Shown here: piece after piece, positions 25,278 through 33,688 of the stretch | Layout: each line of letters opens with the position of its first letter | Numbering within the stretch: position 1 is the first letter of the stretch | DNA from: CAG-217 sp963605415 | GTDB taxonomy: Bacteria > Bacillota > Clostridia > Oscillospirales > Acutalibacteraceae | Direction: 5' to 3' | Assembly (NCBI GenBank): GCA_963605415.1 | Contig: CAVCUL010000005.1 | Coordinates: 73,577 to 137,576, forward strand | Length of the DNA: 64,000 nt | The notes under the pieces: model-generated | Databases searched by the model: none | Told to the model about the DNA's origin: nothing | The model's input: the letters and a program-made list of their open reading frames with translations, nothing else | Program-made: the position numbers and the translations under genes

Positions 25278-25910
25278 ATGAAGAAAGGTCTTATCGGTAA
25301 GAAAATCGGCATGACCCAGGTCTTCGACGAACAGGGTCACGCGATCCCTGTGACCGTTGTAGAGGCCGGTCCTTGCACGATCACCCAGAAGAAGACAGTG
25401 GAGAACGACGGCTACGAGGCCATTCAGGTGGGCTTTGGCGATGTGAAGATCACACGCGTAAACAAGCCCATGAAGGGTCATTTTGACAAAGCCGATGTGG
25501 CTCCCAAAAAGACACTGAAGGAATTTCGTCTGGACGACATTTCCGCAATGAATGTAGGTGACATCCTGAAGGCCGATATTTTCGCTCCCGGCGAAAAGAT
25601 CGATGTGAAGGGCACCAGCAAGGGTAAGGGCACCGCAGGCGCCATCAAGCGCTGGAACTTCTCTCGTCTGAGAATGAGCCACGGTACCGGCCCCAACGCT
25701 CGTCACGCCGGTTCTTTGGGTGCCTGCTCCAGCCCCTCTCGCGTATTCAAGGGCAAGAAGATGGCAGGTCACCTGGGTCACGAGACCGTAACCGTTCAAA
25801 ACCTCGAGGTTGTTAAGGTAGACGCCGAGAATAACCTCATCGCCATCAAGGGCGCTGTTCCCGGCCCCAAGGGCGGCATTGTTGTCATCGCTGACGCAGT
25901 GAAAGCTTAA
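25278..25910 (+). CDS. rplC: 50S ribosomal protein L3
   Basis: A 210-residue L3 (MKKGLIGKKIGMTQVFDEQGHAIPVTVVEAGPC) with the conserved central extension containing SHGTGPNARHAGSLGACSSPSRVFKGKKMAGHLG, which reaches the peptidyl-transferase centre and holds the glutamine/His region methylated in other bacteria. Strong AAAGGAGGAAT ribosome site. An early 23S assembly protein. Confidence 0.98.
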   Translation: MKKGLIGKKIGMTQVFDEQGHAIPVTVVEAGPCTITQKKTVENDGYEAIQVGFGDVKITRVNKPMKGHFDKADVAPKKTLKEFRLDDISAMNVGDILKADIFAPGEKIDVKGTSKGKGTAGAIKRWNFSRLRMSHGTGPNARHAGSLGACSSPSRVFKGKKMAGHLGHETVTVQNLEVVKVDAENNLIAIKGAVPGPKGGIVVIADAVKA

Positions 25911-25927
25911 CGAAAGGAGAGATTAAA

Positions 25928-26551
25928 ATGGCACAGGTTCAGGTTTATAACCAGGAAGGTAAGAAAACTTCTAAATTGGAACTTGCAGATTCCGTTTTCG
26001 CCATTGAGCCGAACGAATCCGCAATGCATCTTGCAGTGGTCAGCTATCTGGCTAACCAGCGTCAGGGCACACAGTCAACTCTCACTCGTTCTGAGGTCAG
26101 CGGCGGCGGTGCAAAGCCCTGGAGACAGAAAGGCACCGGTCGTGCCCGTCAGGGTTCTACCAGAAGTCCTCAGTGGACTCACGGCGGTATTGCTCTCGGC
26201 CCGAAGCCCAGAACATACGGCATCAGCATCAACAAGAAGGTGCGCAGACTGGCTATGAAGTCCGCGCTGTCCAGCAAGGTTGCTGCTGAGGAGATGATGG
26301 TAGTCAACAAAGTAGAACTGGAAGACATTAAGACCAAGGCTATGGTCGAGATGCTCACCAAGCTGAAGACTGCTAAGAAGACCCTGATCGTCACCGCAGA
26401 TAAGGACGAGAAGATTTATAAGAGCGCACGGAACATCGCCGGCGTTAAGGTTGTGACCGTCAACACCCTTTGTGTGTATGACATCCTCAACTGCGACAGC
26501 TTTGTTGTTCTGAAGGACGCCGCCAAGAAGATCGAGGAGGTATATGCATAA
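25928..26551 (+). CDS. rplD: 50S ribosomal protein L4
   Basis: A 207-residue L4 of bacterial type, with the tunnel loop GGGAKPWRQKGTGRARQGSTRSPQWTHGG. It lines the peptide exit tunnel and is the autogenous repressor of the S10 operon in E. coli; whether it binds the long leader here is open. Its stop overlaps the rplW start (TAATG). Confidence 0.98.
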   Translation: MAQVQVYNQEGKKTSKLELADSVFAIEPNESAMHLAVVSYLANQRQGTQSTLTRSEVSGGGAKPWRQKGTGRARQGSTRSPQWTHGGIALGPKPRTYGISINKKVRRLAMKSALSSKVAAEEMMVVNKVELEDIKTKAMVEMLTKLKTAKKTLIVTADKDEKIYKSARNIAGVKVVTVNTLCVYDILNCDSFVVLKDAAKKIEEVYA

Positions 26552-26847
26552 TGAAAGCTGCACAGGACATTATCATTAAGCCGATCATTACGGAAGAGTC
26601 CATGACCGGCATCATGATGAAGAAATATACCTTCAAAGTTGCCAAAGACGCCGGCAAGATCGAGATCAAGAAGGCGGTTGAGGAACTGTTCCCCGGCACC
26701 AAGGTGAAGAAAGTGAACACCCTGAATGTAAGAGGTCAGAAGCGCCGCCAGGGCGCCAATGTGGGTTACACCCCCTCTTGGAAGAAGGCCGTGGTCACCC
26801 TCACCGAGGACTCCAAGGAGATCGAGTTCTTCAACGATATGATGTAA
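26551..26847 (+). CDS. rplW: 50S ribosomal protein L23
   Basis: A 98-residue L23 (DIIIKPIITEESMTGIMMKKYTFKV) with the normal beta-alpha fold and loop VRGQKRRQGANVGYTPSWKKA. It forms the docking site for trigger factor and SRP at the tunnel exit. ATG overlaps the rplD stop. The 106-base gap before rplB contains a GAAAGGA-GCCA-TCCTTTC hairpin (26907-26924). Confidence 0.97.
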   Translation: MKAAQDIIIKPIITEESMTGIMMKKYTFKVAKDAGKIEIKKAVEELFPGTKVKKVNTLNVRGQKRRQGANVGYTPSWKKAVVTLTEDSKEIEFFNDMM

Positions 26848-26953
26848 TCTCTTATACATTATATATACAAACACTAAGACAACCATGATTTCGGGTGATG
26901 AGGTATGAAAGGAGCCATCCTTTCGCAAAGTTATCCGGAAAGGAGAAATAAGA

Positions 26954-27787
26954 ATGGCAATCAAAACTTATAAGCCGACTACGCCGTCCAGACGGAATAT
27001 GTCGGTTACCGATTACTCTTCTCTGTCCAAGGTTGCTCCGGAGCGTTCTCTGCTTCAGCCGCTGAACAAAAAGTCCGGCCGCAACTCCTACGGCAGAATT
27101 ACCGTTCGTCATCGTGGCGGCGGTAACAGAAAAAAATACCGTGTGATCGACTTCAAGCGCAACAAGTTCGATGTTCCCGCTGAGGTCAAGACCATTGAGT
27201 ATGATCCCAACAGAAGTGCACACATCGCTCTCATTCAGTATGAGGACGGCGTGAAGAGCTACATCACCGCTCCCGAGGGCCTGAAGGTAGGCGATACCGT
27301 GGTAGCCGGTACGGATGTAGACATCGTGGCCGGTAACGCACTGCCGCTGCAGAACATTCCCGTTGGTACTATGGTACACAATGTGGAGTTGTATCCCGGC
27401 AACGGCGCTCAGCTGGCTCGCTCCGCCGGTAACGGCGCACAGCTGATGGCTCTGGAAGGTCCGTACGCACTGCTGCGTCTGCCCTCCGGCGAGCTGCGCA
27501 ATGTGCCCTGCACCTGCATGGCAACCATTGGTGTGGTTGGCAACGCCGATCACGCAAATGTGAAGATCGGTAAGGCCGGTCGTAAGCGCAATATGGGTAT
27601 CCGTCCCACCGTTCGCGGTTCTGTAATGAACCCCAACGACCACCCGCACGGTGGTGGTGAGGGTAAGTCCCCCATCGGCCGTCCCGGTCCTTGCACCCCT
27701 TGGGGCAAGCCTGCTCTGGGTTATAAGACCCGCAGCAAGAAGAAAAAGTCTGACAAGATGATCGTTCGCCGTCGCAACGGTAAATAA
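26954..27787 (+). CDS. rplB: 50S ribosomal protein L2
   Basis: A 277-residue L2 with the conserved RHRGGGNRKKYRVIDFKR block and the C-terminal GVVMNPNDHPHGGGEGKSPIGRP-like segment (here VMNPNDHPHGGGEGK), whose histidine lies near the peptidyl-transferase centre. Ribosome site GGAAAGGAG. Normal length. Confidence 0.98.
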   Translation: MAIKTYKPTTPSRRNMSVTDYSSLSKVAPERSLLQPLNKKSGRNSYGRITVRHRGGGNRKKYRVIDFKRNKFDVPAEVKTIEYDPNRSAHIALIQYEDGVKSYITAPEGLKVGDTVVAGTDVDIVAGNALPLQNIPVGTMVHNVELYPGNGAQLARSAGNGAQLMALEGPYALLRLPSGELRNVPCTCMATIGVVGNADHANVKIGKAGRKRNMGIRPTVRGSVMNPNDHPHGGGEGKSPIGRPGPCTPWGKPALGYKTRSKKKKSDKMIVRRRNGK

Positions 27788-27806
27788 GAAGAAAGGAGAA
27801 GATTAA

Positions 27807-28079
27807 ATGAGTAGAAGTGCCAAGAAGGGCTTTTATGTTGAAGAAAGCCTGTTCAAAAAGGTTGAAGCCCTGAACGCTAAGGGCGACAAGCAGGTTATCA
27901 AAACCTGGTCCAGAAGTTCCACAATCTTCCCTGAATTCGTAGGTCATACCTTTGCTGTTCACGACGGAAGAAAGCATGTACCGGTCTATGTGACCGAGGA
28001 CATGGTCGGCCATAAGCTGGGTGAGTTCGCGCCCACCAGAACATTTAGAGGCCACGCAGGCTCCAAGTCATCTAAGTAA
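27807..28079 (+). CDS. rpsS: 30S ribosomal protein S19
   Basis: A 90-residue S19 (MSRSAKKGFYVEESLFKKVEALN; TFAVHDGRKHVPVYVTEDMVGHKLGEFAPTRTF). Binds the 30S head with S13. It has a GAAAGGAG ribosome site and lies 19 bases after rplB. Confidence 0.98.
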   Translation: MSRSAKKGFYVEESLFKKVEALNAKGDKQVIKTWSRSSTIFPEFVGHTFAVHDGRKHVPVYVTEDMVGHKLGEFAPTRTFRGHAGSKSSK

Positions 28080-28097
28080 TCGGAAAGGAGATTTATT

Positions 28098-28436
28098 ATG
28101 GAAGCTACAGCAAAAGCAACGTACGTCCGTATCTCTCCCAGAAAGGTTCAGATCGTACTTGATTTAATCAGAAAGCAGCCTGCCGACAAGGCCATGGCGA
28201 TTCTGCAATACACCCCCAAAGCCGCTTGTGAGCCTGTGATGAAGGTGCTCAAGTCCGCTATGGCGAATGCAGAGAATAACAACAATATGGATGTTTCCCG
28301 TCTGTATGTGAGCGACTGCAATGTAGGTGCCGGCCCCACTCTGAAGAGAATTCAGGCCAGAGCCCAGGGCAGAGCTTACAGAATCAACAAGAGAACATCT
28401 CACATCACCATTACCGTCAAGGAAATGGAAGACTAA
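28098..28436 (+). CDS. rplV: 50S ribosomal protein L22
   Basis: A 112-residue L22 (ATYVRISPRKVQIVLDLIRKQPADKAMAIL) with the extended beta-hairpin that reaches into the exit tunnel (GPTLKRIQARAQGRAYRINKRTSHITI), the region where macrolide-resistance changes occur in other species. GGAAAGGAG ribosome site. Confidence 0.98.
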   Translation: MEATAKATYVRISPRKVQIVLDLIRKQPADKAMAILQYTPKAACEPVMKVLKSAMANAENNNNMDVSRLYVSDCNVGAGPTLKRIQARAQGRAYRINKRTSHITITVKEMED

Positions 28437-28454
28437 GCGAGGAGGAAGAGTTAA

Positions 28455-29138
28455 ATGGGACAGAAATGTAATCCTACCGGTCTCAGAATCGGTGTCATTA
28501 AAAACTGGGACTCCCGCTGGTACGCAAAGAAGGGCGAGTTCGGCGATACTCTTGTAGAGGACTACAAGCTGCGTAAGTATCTGCTGGAGACCCTTTCCGG
28601 CGCAGGTGTTCCCAAGGTGGAGATCGAGCGTGACGCAAAGCGCGTGCGCATCAACATCCACTGCGCAAAGCCCGGTATGGTGATCGGTAAGCAGGGTGCG
28701 GAGATCGAAAAGCTCAGAGTGCTGTGCGCCAAGAAGCTGGGCAAAGAGCTGAACGAAGTGTACATCAACATCGTTGAGATCAAGCAGCCCGACCTGAATG
28801 CAACCCTGGTTGCACAGAACGTGGCCAGCCAGCTGGAGCGGCGTGTATCTTTCCGCCGTGCTGTAAAGGGCGCTATCCGCAACACCATGCGTTTGGGCGC
28901 TCGCGGTATTAAGATCCAGGTTAGCGGCCGTGTAGGCGGTGCTGAGATCGCCCGTACCGAGACCTATAAAGAGGGTACCATCCCGCTGCAGACTATCCGT
29001 GCAGACATTGACTACGGTCTGGTCGAGGCAAAGACCACTTACGGCCGTATCGGTGTAAAGGTTTGGATCTACCAGGGTGAGGTTCTTCACGAGTCTCGCA
29101 ATAAGAGAAGAAATCGTCGGGAAGGAGGAAATCAATAA
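28455..29138 (+). CDS. rpsC: 30S ribosomal protein S3
   Basis: A 227-residue S3 with the N-terminal MGQKCNPTGLRIGVIKNWDSRWYAKK, the type II KH domain (KPGMVIGKQGAEIEKL) and the C-terminal domain ending RNRREGGNQ. It is part of the mRNA entry channel helicase. Its TAA overlaps the rplP ATG (TAATG). Confidence 0.98.
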   Translation: MGQKCNPTGLRIGVIKNWDSRWYAKKGEFGDTLVEDYKLRKYLLETLSGAGVPKVEIERDAKRVRINIHCAKPGMVIGKQGAEIEKLRVLCAKKLGKELNEVYINIVEIKQPDLNATLVAQNVASQLERRVSFRRAVKGAIRNTMRLGARGIKIQVSGRVGGAEIARTETYKEGTIPLQTIRADIDYGLVEAKTTYGRIGVKVWIYQGEVLHESRNKRRNRREGGNQ

Positions 29139-29560
29139 TGCTGTTACCTAAGCGCGTAAAGCACCGCAAACAGCACAGAGGTCGTATGACCGGTGCAGCT
29201 ACCCGCGGCAATAAAGTTACTTACGGTGAGTTCGGTCTGATGACCACAGAGCCTGCATGGATTACTGCGGCTCAGATTGAGGCTGCCCGTATCGCTATGA
29301 CCCGTTACACCAAGCGTGGCGGTCAGGTATGGATTAAGATTTTCCCCGACAAGCCCATTACCGCTCGTCCTGCTGATACCCGAATGGGTAAAGGTAAAGG
29401 TAACGTGGATTACTGGGTAGCCGTGGTTAAGCCCGGTCGCGTGATGTTTGAGCTGGGCGGCGTTGAGGAGTCTGTGGCTCGCGAGGCTATGCGTCTTGCT
29501 GCCAACAAGCTCCCCGTAAAATGCAAGTTTGTTAAGAAAGAGGGAGGCGAGCAGGAATGA
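29138..29560 (+). CDS. rplP: 50S ribosomal protein L16
   Basis: A 140-residue L16 (MLLPKRVKHRKQHRGRMTGAATRGNKVTYGEFGL), with conserved KPITARPADTRMGKGKGNVDYWVAVVKPG near the A-site tRNA. It starts inside the rpsC stop and overlaps rpmC by four bases. Confidence 0.98.
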   Translation: MLLPKRVKHRKQHRGRMTGAATRGNKVTYGEFGLMTTEPAWITAAQIEAARIAMTRYTKRGGQVWIKIFPDKPITARPADTRMGKGKGNVDYWVAVVKPGRVMFELGGVEESVAREAMRLAANKLPVKCKFVKKEGGEQE

Positions 29561-29760
29561 AAGCAGCAGAAATCCGTGCTTTGAGTGCCGATCAGCGCGC
29601 AAAGAAGTTGGCAGAGCTCAAGGATGAACTCTTCAACCTGCATTTTCAGCAGGCCATCAATCAGCTCGACAACCCCATGAGAATTAAAGCGGTCAAGAAG
29701 GACATTGCACGCATCAAGACTGTGGAGCGCGCAATCGAACTCGAAAGCGCAAACTCTTAA
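29557..29760 (+). CDS. rpmC: 50S ribosomal protein L29
   Basis: A 67-residue all-helical L29 (KAAEIRALSADQRAKKLAELKDELFNLHFQQAINQLDNPMRIKAVKKDIARIKT), next to L23 at the tunnel exit. ATGA overlap with rplP, preceded by GGGAGGCGAG. Confidence 0.97.
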   Translation: MKAAEIRALSADQRAKKLAELKDELFNLHFQQAINQLDNPMRIKAVKKDIARIKTVERAIELESANS

Positions 29761-29777
29761 GAAGGAGGTAACTGATC

Positions 29778-30032
29778 ATGGAAAGAAACCTCAGAAAGAC
29801 AAGAGTTGGTCTTGTTTCCAGCGATAAGATGGATAAGACAGTTGTGGTTAGCATTCAGGACAGAGTGGCGCACCCGCTGTATGGCAAGATCGTAAACCGT
29901 ACCGTGAAGTACAAAGCACACGACGAAAAGAACGAATGCGGCGTAGGCGATAAGGTTATGATTATGGAGACCCGTCCCTACAGCAAAGACAAGAGATGGC
30001 GTGTGGTTGAGATCATTGAAAAGGCTAAATAA
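29778..30032 (+). CDS. rpsQ: 30S ribosomal protein S17
   Basis: An 84-residue OB-fold S17 (RNLRKTRVGLVSSDKMDKTVVVSIQDRVAHPLYGKIV ... ETRPYSKDKRWRVVEI). GAAGGAGG ribosome site. It is the last gene before an unusual 110-base spacer. Confidence 0.97.
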   Translation: MERNLRKTRVGLVSSDKMDKTVVVSIQDRVAHPLYGKIVNRTVKYKAHDEKNECGVGDKVMIMETRPYSKDKRWRVVEIIEKAK

Positions 30033-30061
30033 TTCAAACGGATTACTTGGTTTTTCATACA

Positions 30062-30124
30062 GACTGCCTTTGCAGTCGGAACTAAAATAATAACTGCAAG
30101 ATGAGCAAAGTGTTATTTTGCAGT
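30062..30124 (+). promoter_or_regulatory. Structured spacer at the S10/spc boundary, upstream of rplN
   Basis: Two hairpins in the only long gap within this half of the cluster: GACTGC-CTTT-GCAGTC (30062-30077) and ACTGCAA ... TTGCAGT (30093-30099 with 30118-30124), the latter ending just before the rplN ribosome site AGGAGG. No promoter of good quality was seen. It may be a control or processing site for the spc genes. Confidence 0.45.
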
Positions 30125-30142
30125 ACGAAGGAGGAAAATGCT

Positions 30143-30511
30143 GTGATACAACAGGAAAGTCGGCTGAAGGTCGCAGACAACACCGGTGCTAAAGAAATCC
30201 TTTGCATTCGCGTGCTGGGCGGCTCCGGCAGAAGATACGCTAACATCGGCGACGTGATCGTTGCTTCCGTCAAGAAAGCAGCACCCGGCGGCGTGGTGAA
30301 AAAGGGCGAAGTTGTTAAAGCAGTCATCGTTCGTACAACCAAAGGTGTACGTCGTGACGACGGCCAGTACATTCGTTTTGATGAAAATGCTGCCGTAATT
30401 ATCAAAGAGGATAAAACGCCTCGTGGCACCCGTATTTTTGGACCCGTAGCAAGAGAGCTTCGTGATAAGGATTACATGAAGATTTTGTCCCTTGCTCCGG
30501 AAGTGCTTTAA
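30143..30511 (+). CDS. rplN: 50S ribosomal protein L14
   Basis: A 122-residue L14 (MIQQESRLKVADNTGAKEILCIRVLGGSGRRYANIGDVIVASVK). The start is GTG at 30143, 8 bases after AGGAGG, and gives the exact family length; the longer frame from 30101 has no homologous residues. It binds IF6/RsfA-type factors and bridges to 16S rRNA. Confidence 0.97.
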   Translation: MIQQESRLKVADNTGAKEILCIRVLGGSGRRYANIGDVIVASVKKAAPGGVVKKGEVVKAVIVRTTKGVRRDDGQYIRFDENAAVIIKEDKTPRGTRIFGPVARELRDKDYMKILSLAPEVL

Positions 30512-30526
30512 TGGAGGTGCAAGAGA

Positions 30527-30832
30527 ATGAGTAAGATGTTTGTGAAGACCGGAGATACCGTACAGGTGCTTTCCGGTAAATCCAAGGGCGTGCGCGGCGA
30601 AGTGATCGCTGTCAGCCCGGCTGAGGGTAAGGTCATCGTCAAGAAGGTCAATGTGGTGACCAAGCATGTAAAGCCCCGCAAAATGGGCGAGGCCGGCGGC
30701 CTGATTGATGTTGAGTCCGCGCTGTATGCTTCTAAAGTACAGCTGGTATGCCCTAAATGTAACGAGGCGACCCGCGTCGGCCACAAAAAGGGCGGCGCAC
30801 GCATTTGCAAAAAATGCGGCAACGAATTTTAA
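30527..30832 (+). CDS. rplX: 50S ribosomal protein L24
   Basis: A 101-residue L24 with N-terminal KOW motif (VKTGDTVQVLSGKSKGVRGEVIAVSPAEGKVIVKKVNVVTKHVKP). The C-terminal part has zinc-ribbon-like cysteines (CPKCNEATRVGHKKGGARICKKCGNEF), two CxxC pairs, a zinc-type (C+) variant; a paralogue lacking them may exist elsewhere. Assembly initiator protein. Confidence 0.97.
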   Translation: MSKMFVKTGDTVQVLSGKSKGVRGEVIAVSPAEGKVIVKKVNVVTKHVKPRKMGEAGGLIDVESALYASKVQLVCPKCNEATRVGHKKGGARICKKCGNEF

Positions 30833-30851
30833 GTAAGGGAGGAACATAACA

Positions 30852-31394
30852 ATGGCTGCAAGATTAAAAGAAGCCTATAAGAGCGAAGTTGCTCCGGCAT
30901 TGATGAAGAAATTCGGCTACAAATCTGTTATGCAAATCCCGAAGCTTGACAAGATTGTTATCAATGTTGGATGCGGCGAAGCCCGCGAAAACTCTAAGGT
31001 TGTAGATGCGATCATCTCCGACCTGTCCCAGATCACCGGTCAGCGCCCTGTGATGTGCCGCGCAAAGAAGTCTGTTGCAAACTTTAAGCTGCGTGAAGGT
31101 ATGCCCATCGGCGTTAAGGTTACTCTGCGTGGTGAGAGAATGTATGAATTCCTGGACAGATTTTTTAATCTGGCCCTGCCCAGAGTGCGTGACTTCAGAG
31201 GGATCAATGCAAACTCCTTTGACGGCCGTGGTAACTATGCCATGGGTGTTAAAGAGCAGTTGATCTTCCCCGAGATCGAATATGACAAGATCGACAAGGT
31301 GCGCGGCATGGATATCATTATGGTTACTACCGCAAACACAGACGAAGAAGCACGGGAGCTGCTCAAGCTGATGGGCGCACCGTTTGCAGAGTAA
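30852..31394 (+). CDS. rplE: 50S ribosomal protein L5
   Basis: A 180-residue L5 (MAARLKEAYKSEVAPALMKKFGYKSVMQIPKLDKIVINVG; SVANFKLREGMPIGVKVTLRGERMYEFLDR; RDFRGINANSFDGRGNYAMGVKEQLIFPEI). It forms the 5S RNP with L18. Ribosome site AAGGGAGGA. Typical length. Confidence 0.98.
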   Translation: MAARLKEAYKSEVAPALMKKFGYKSVMQIPKLDKIVINVGCGEARENSKVVDAIISDLSQITGQRPVMCRAKKSVANFKLREGMPIGVKVTLRGERMYEFLDRFFNLALPRVRDFRGINANSFDGRGNYAMGVKEQLIFPEIEYDKIDKVRGMDIIMVTTANTDEEARELLKLMGAPFAE

Positions 31395-31406
31395 GGAGGG
31401 ATTATC

Positions 31407-31592
31407 GTGGCAAAAACATCTATGAAAGTCAAGGCAGTTCGTCCTGCCAAGTATTCCACCAGACAGCACAACAGATGTAAGATCTGCGGTAGACCTCACG
31501 CATACCTGCGTAAGTATGGCGTGTGCCGTATCTGCTTCAGAGAGCTGGCTCACAAGGGTGAAATCCCCGGTGTGCGCAAGGCATCTTGGTAA
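31407..31592 (+). CDS. rpsZ: 30S ribosomal protein S14, zinc-binding type
   Basis: A 61-residue S14 of the short zinc (C+) form, with CKICGRPHAYLRKYGVCRICFRELAHKGEIPGVRKASW giving the two CxxC pairs. GTG start at 31407 after GGAGGGATTATC. This type is usual in Firmicutes; a longer zinc-free paralogue, if any, is not in the window. Confidence 0.97.
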   Translation: MAKTSMKVKAVRPAKYSTRQHNRCKICGRPHAYLRKYGVCRICFRELAHKGEIPGVRKASW

Positions 31593-31628
31593 TCTGAGAA
31601 TTGAAGATCGAATAAGGAGGAAATATCA

Positions 31629-32027
31629 ATGCATATTACAGACCCTATCGCTGATATGCTGACCAGAATTCGCAATGCGAATTCCGCTAAGCACGATACT
31701 GTAGATATTCCCGCATCTAACATGAAGAAGTCAATTGCTCAGATTCTGGTAGATGAAGGTTATATCAAAGGCTACAAAGTAATTGAAGACGGCAAGCAGG
31801 GCGTTATCCGCGTGACCCTGAAGTATGGCGAGGGCAAGAGCCGCGTCATCACCGGTCTGCGCCGCGTGTCCAAGCCCGGTCTTCGTAAGTATTCAAGCGT
31901 TGAGGATATGCCTAAGGTTATGAAGGGCCTGGGCGTAGCCATCGTTTCTACATCTAAAGGCGTAATGACAGACAAAGAAGCCCGCAAAGAGAATGTGGGC
32001 GGCGAAGTTCTGGCATTCATTTGGTAA
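31629..32027 (+). CDS. rpsH: 30S ribosomal protein S8
   Basis: A 132-residue S8 (MHITDPIADMLTRIRNANSAKHDTVDIPASNMKKSIAQIL; C-terminal GVMTDKEARKENVGGEVLAFIW). Binds helix 21 of 16S rRNA and represses the spc operon in E. coli. AAGGAGG ribosome site. Confidence 0.98.
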   Translation: MHITDPIADMLTRIRNANSAKHDTVDIPASNMKKSIAQILVDEGYIKGYKVIEDGKQGVIRVTLKYGEGKSRVITGLRRVSKPGLRKYSSVEDMPKVMKGLGVAIVSTSKGVMTDKEARKENVGGEVLAFIW

Positions 32028-32041
32028 GGAGGTGCAGTCGT

Positions 32042-32581
32042 ATGTCACGAATTGGCTTAAAGCCTATTGAAATTCCTGCCGGCGTTGACGTAAAGGTTGA
32101 CGGAACGACTGTTACCGTAAAGGGCCCCAAAGGGGAACTTACCCGGGATGTTCATCCGAACATGGCAGTCGCTGTAGAAGGCAACGAAGTTATTGTAAAA
32201 AGACCCAACGATGAGAAGGAGAACAAGTCTCTTCACGGCTTGACCCGTACCCTCATTCACAACATGGTTTTGGGCGTGACCGAGGGCTTCAAGAAAAATC
32301 TGGAAGTCAACGGTGTTGGTTACAGAGTACAGGTACAGAACAATAAGCTCACGATGAACCTTGGCTTTTCTCACCAGGTGATTATGGACGCACCGGAAGG
32401 CATCACCATTGAGTGCCCCAGTGCCAATGCCATCGTCATCAGCGGTGCCGACAAGCAGGCCGTTGGCCAGTTTGCCGCGCAGGTTCGCGAGAAGAGACCC
32501 CCGGAACCCTATAAGGGCAAGGGTATCAAGTATGACTATGAGCATATTCGCCGTAAGGAAGGCAAAGCAGGTAAGAAATAA
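32042..32581 (+). CDS. rplF: 50S ribosomal protein L6
   Basis: A 179-residue L6 beginning MSRIGLKPIEIPAGVDVKVDG and ending with YKGKGIKYDYEHIRRKEGKAGKK. The ATG at 32042 follows AAGGAGGTGCAGTCGT; the frame extends further upstream into rpsH but without support. Two repeats of the L6 fold, near the factor-binding site. Confidence 0.98.
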   Translation: MSRIGLKPIEIPAGVDVKVDGTTVTVKGPKGELTRDVHPNMAVAVEGNEVIVKRPNDEKENKSLHGLTRTLIHNMVLGVTEGFKKNLEVNGVGYRVQVQNNKLTMNLGFSHQVIMDAPEGITIECPSANAIVISGADKQAVGQFAAQVREKRPPEPYKGKGIKYDYEHIRRKEGKAGKK

Positions 32582-32599
32582 GGGAAGGAGTGAATTACA

Positions 32600-32959
32600 A
32601 TGGTTTCAAGACAAGACGCCAATAAGGCAAGACAAAAGCGCCACATTCGTGTTCGTGGCAAAATCAGCGGCACTGCTGCTCGTCCCAGACTCAACGTATA
32701 TCGCTCCCTCAGCAATATTTACGTTCAGCTCATTGATGATGTTGCCGGTGTGACGCTGGCAAGCGCATCCACCACTGAGAAGGACTTTGCACAGTACGGC
32801 GGAAATGTAGAAGCAGCTAAGGCTGTTGGTAAGACATTAGCAGAAAGAGCCACCGCAAAGGGCATCACCGAGTGCGTATTTGACCGTGGCGGTTACGTGT
32901 ATCACGGTCGTGTGGCTGCGGTTGCAGACGGCGCTCGTGAGGGCGGACTGAAGTTCTAA
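32600..32959 (+). CDS. rplR: 50S ribosomal protein L18
   Basis: A 119-residue L18 (RQKRHIRVRGKISGTAARPRLNVYRSLSNIYVQLIDDVAGVTLASAST; DRGGYVYHGRVAAVADGAREGGLKF). Binds 5S rRNA with L5. GGGAAGGAG ribosome site. Confidence 0.98.
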   Translation: MVSRQDANKARQKRHIRVRGKISGTAARPRLNVYRSLSNIYVQLIDDVAGVTLASASTTEKDFAQYGGNVEAAKAVGKTLAERATAKGITECVFDRGGYVYHGRVAAVADGAREGGLKF

Positions 32960-32977
32960 CGAAGGAGGTAAATACTT

Positions 32978-33481
32978 TTGGCTACAAAGATTGACGCATC
33001 TTCAATGGAACTTGAAGAAAGAGTGGTTACCATCAACCGTGTTTCTAAAACCGTAAAGGGCGGTCGAATTTTTAAGTTCTCCGCACTGGTGGTTGTTGGT
33101 GATAAGAATGGTCTGGTCGGTTTCGGTATCGGTAAGTCCGGCGAGGTTCCGGACGCTATCCGTAAGGGAATCGAGGACGCAAAGAAAAATCTGATCAAAG
33201 TATCTCTGCGGGGTACCACCATTCCCCACGAGATCACCGGTAAGTTCGGTGCTGGCGAAGTGCTGCTTATGCCCGCTCCCAAAGGTACCGGCGTGATCGC
33301 CGGCGGCCCGGTTCGTGCGGTTGTTGAGACCGTTGGTATCGGCGATATCCGTACCAAGGCCGTTCGTTCAAACAATCCGTACAATGTGGTTCGCGCCACC
33401 ATTGACGGTTTGAGCAGACTGCGCACGGCAGAGCAAGTTGCTGCTGTTCGCGGTAAGTCAGTGAAAGAAATCGTAGGATAA
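32978..33481 (+). CDS. rpsE: 30S ribosomal protein S5
   Basis: A 167-residue S5 (LEERVVTINRVSKTVKGGRIFKFSALVVVGDKNGLVGFGIGKSGEVPDAIRKG; PAPKGTGVIAGGPVRAVVETVGIGDIRTKAVRSNNPYNVVRATIDGL). TTG start at 32978, set by AAGGAGGTAAATAC. It helps maintain decoding accuracy and forms the mRNA entry site with S3 and S4. Confidence 0.97.
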   Translation: MATKIDASSMELEERVVTINRVSKTVKGGRIFKFSALVVVGDKNGLVGFGIGKSGEVPDAIRKGIEDAKKNLIKVSLRGTTIPHEITGKFGAGEVLLMPAPKGTGVIAGGPVRAVVETVGIGDIRTKAVRSNNPYNVVRATIDGLSRLRTAEQVAAVRGKSVKEIVG

Positions 33482-33494
33482 GGAGGGGCGCATT

Positions 33495-33674
33495 ATGGCA
33501 GATATTAGAATCAAACTTACAAAGAGCCTGATCGGCAGTAAGCAGGACCAGATCGCCACCGCCCACTCTCTCGGCCTGCGGAAGATCGGCAACGAAACCG
33601 TTCAGCCGAACAACGACGCAACGCAGGGCAAGATCAAGAAGATCGCGCACCTGATCACCGTTGTTGAAGAATAA
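33495..33674 (+). CDS. rpmD: 50S ribosomal protein L30
   Basis: A 59-residue L30 (MADIRIKLTKSLIGSKQDQ, then ATAHSLGLRKIGNETVQPNN), read directly from the sequence between rpsE and rplO. AAGGAGGGG lies upstream of the ATG and the length is exact for the bacterial family. Too short for a 60-residue cut-off. Confidence 0.97.
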   Translation: MADIRIKLTKSLIGSKQDQIATAHSLGLRKIGNETVQPNNDATQGKIKKIAHLITVVEE

Positions 33675-33688
33675 GGGGAGGTAGCAAG

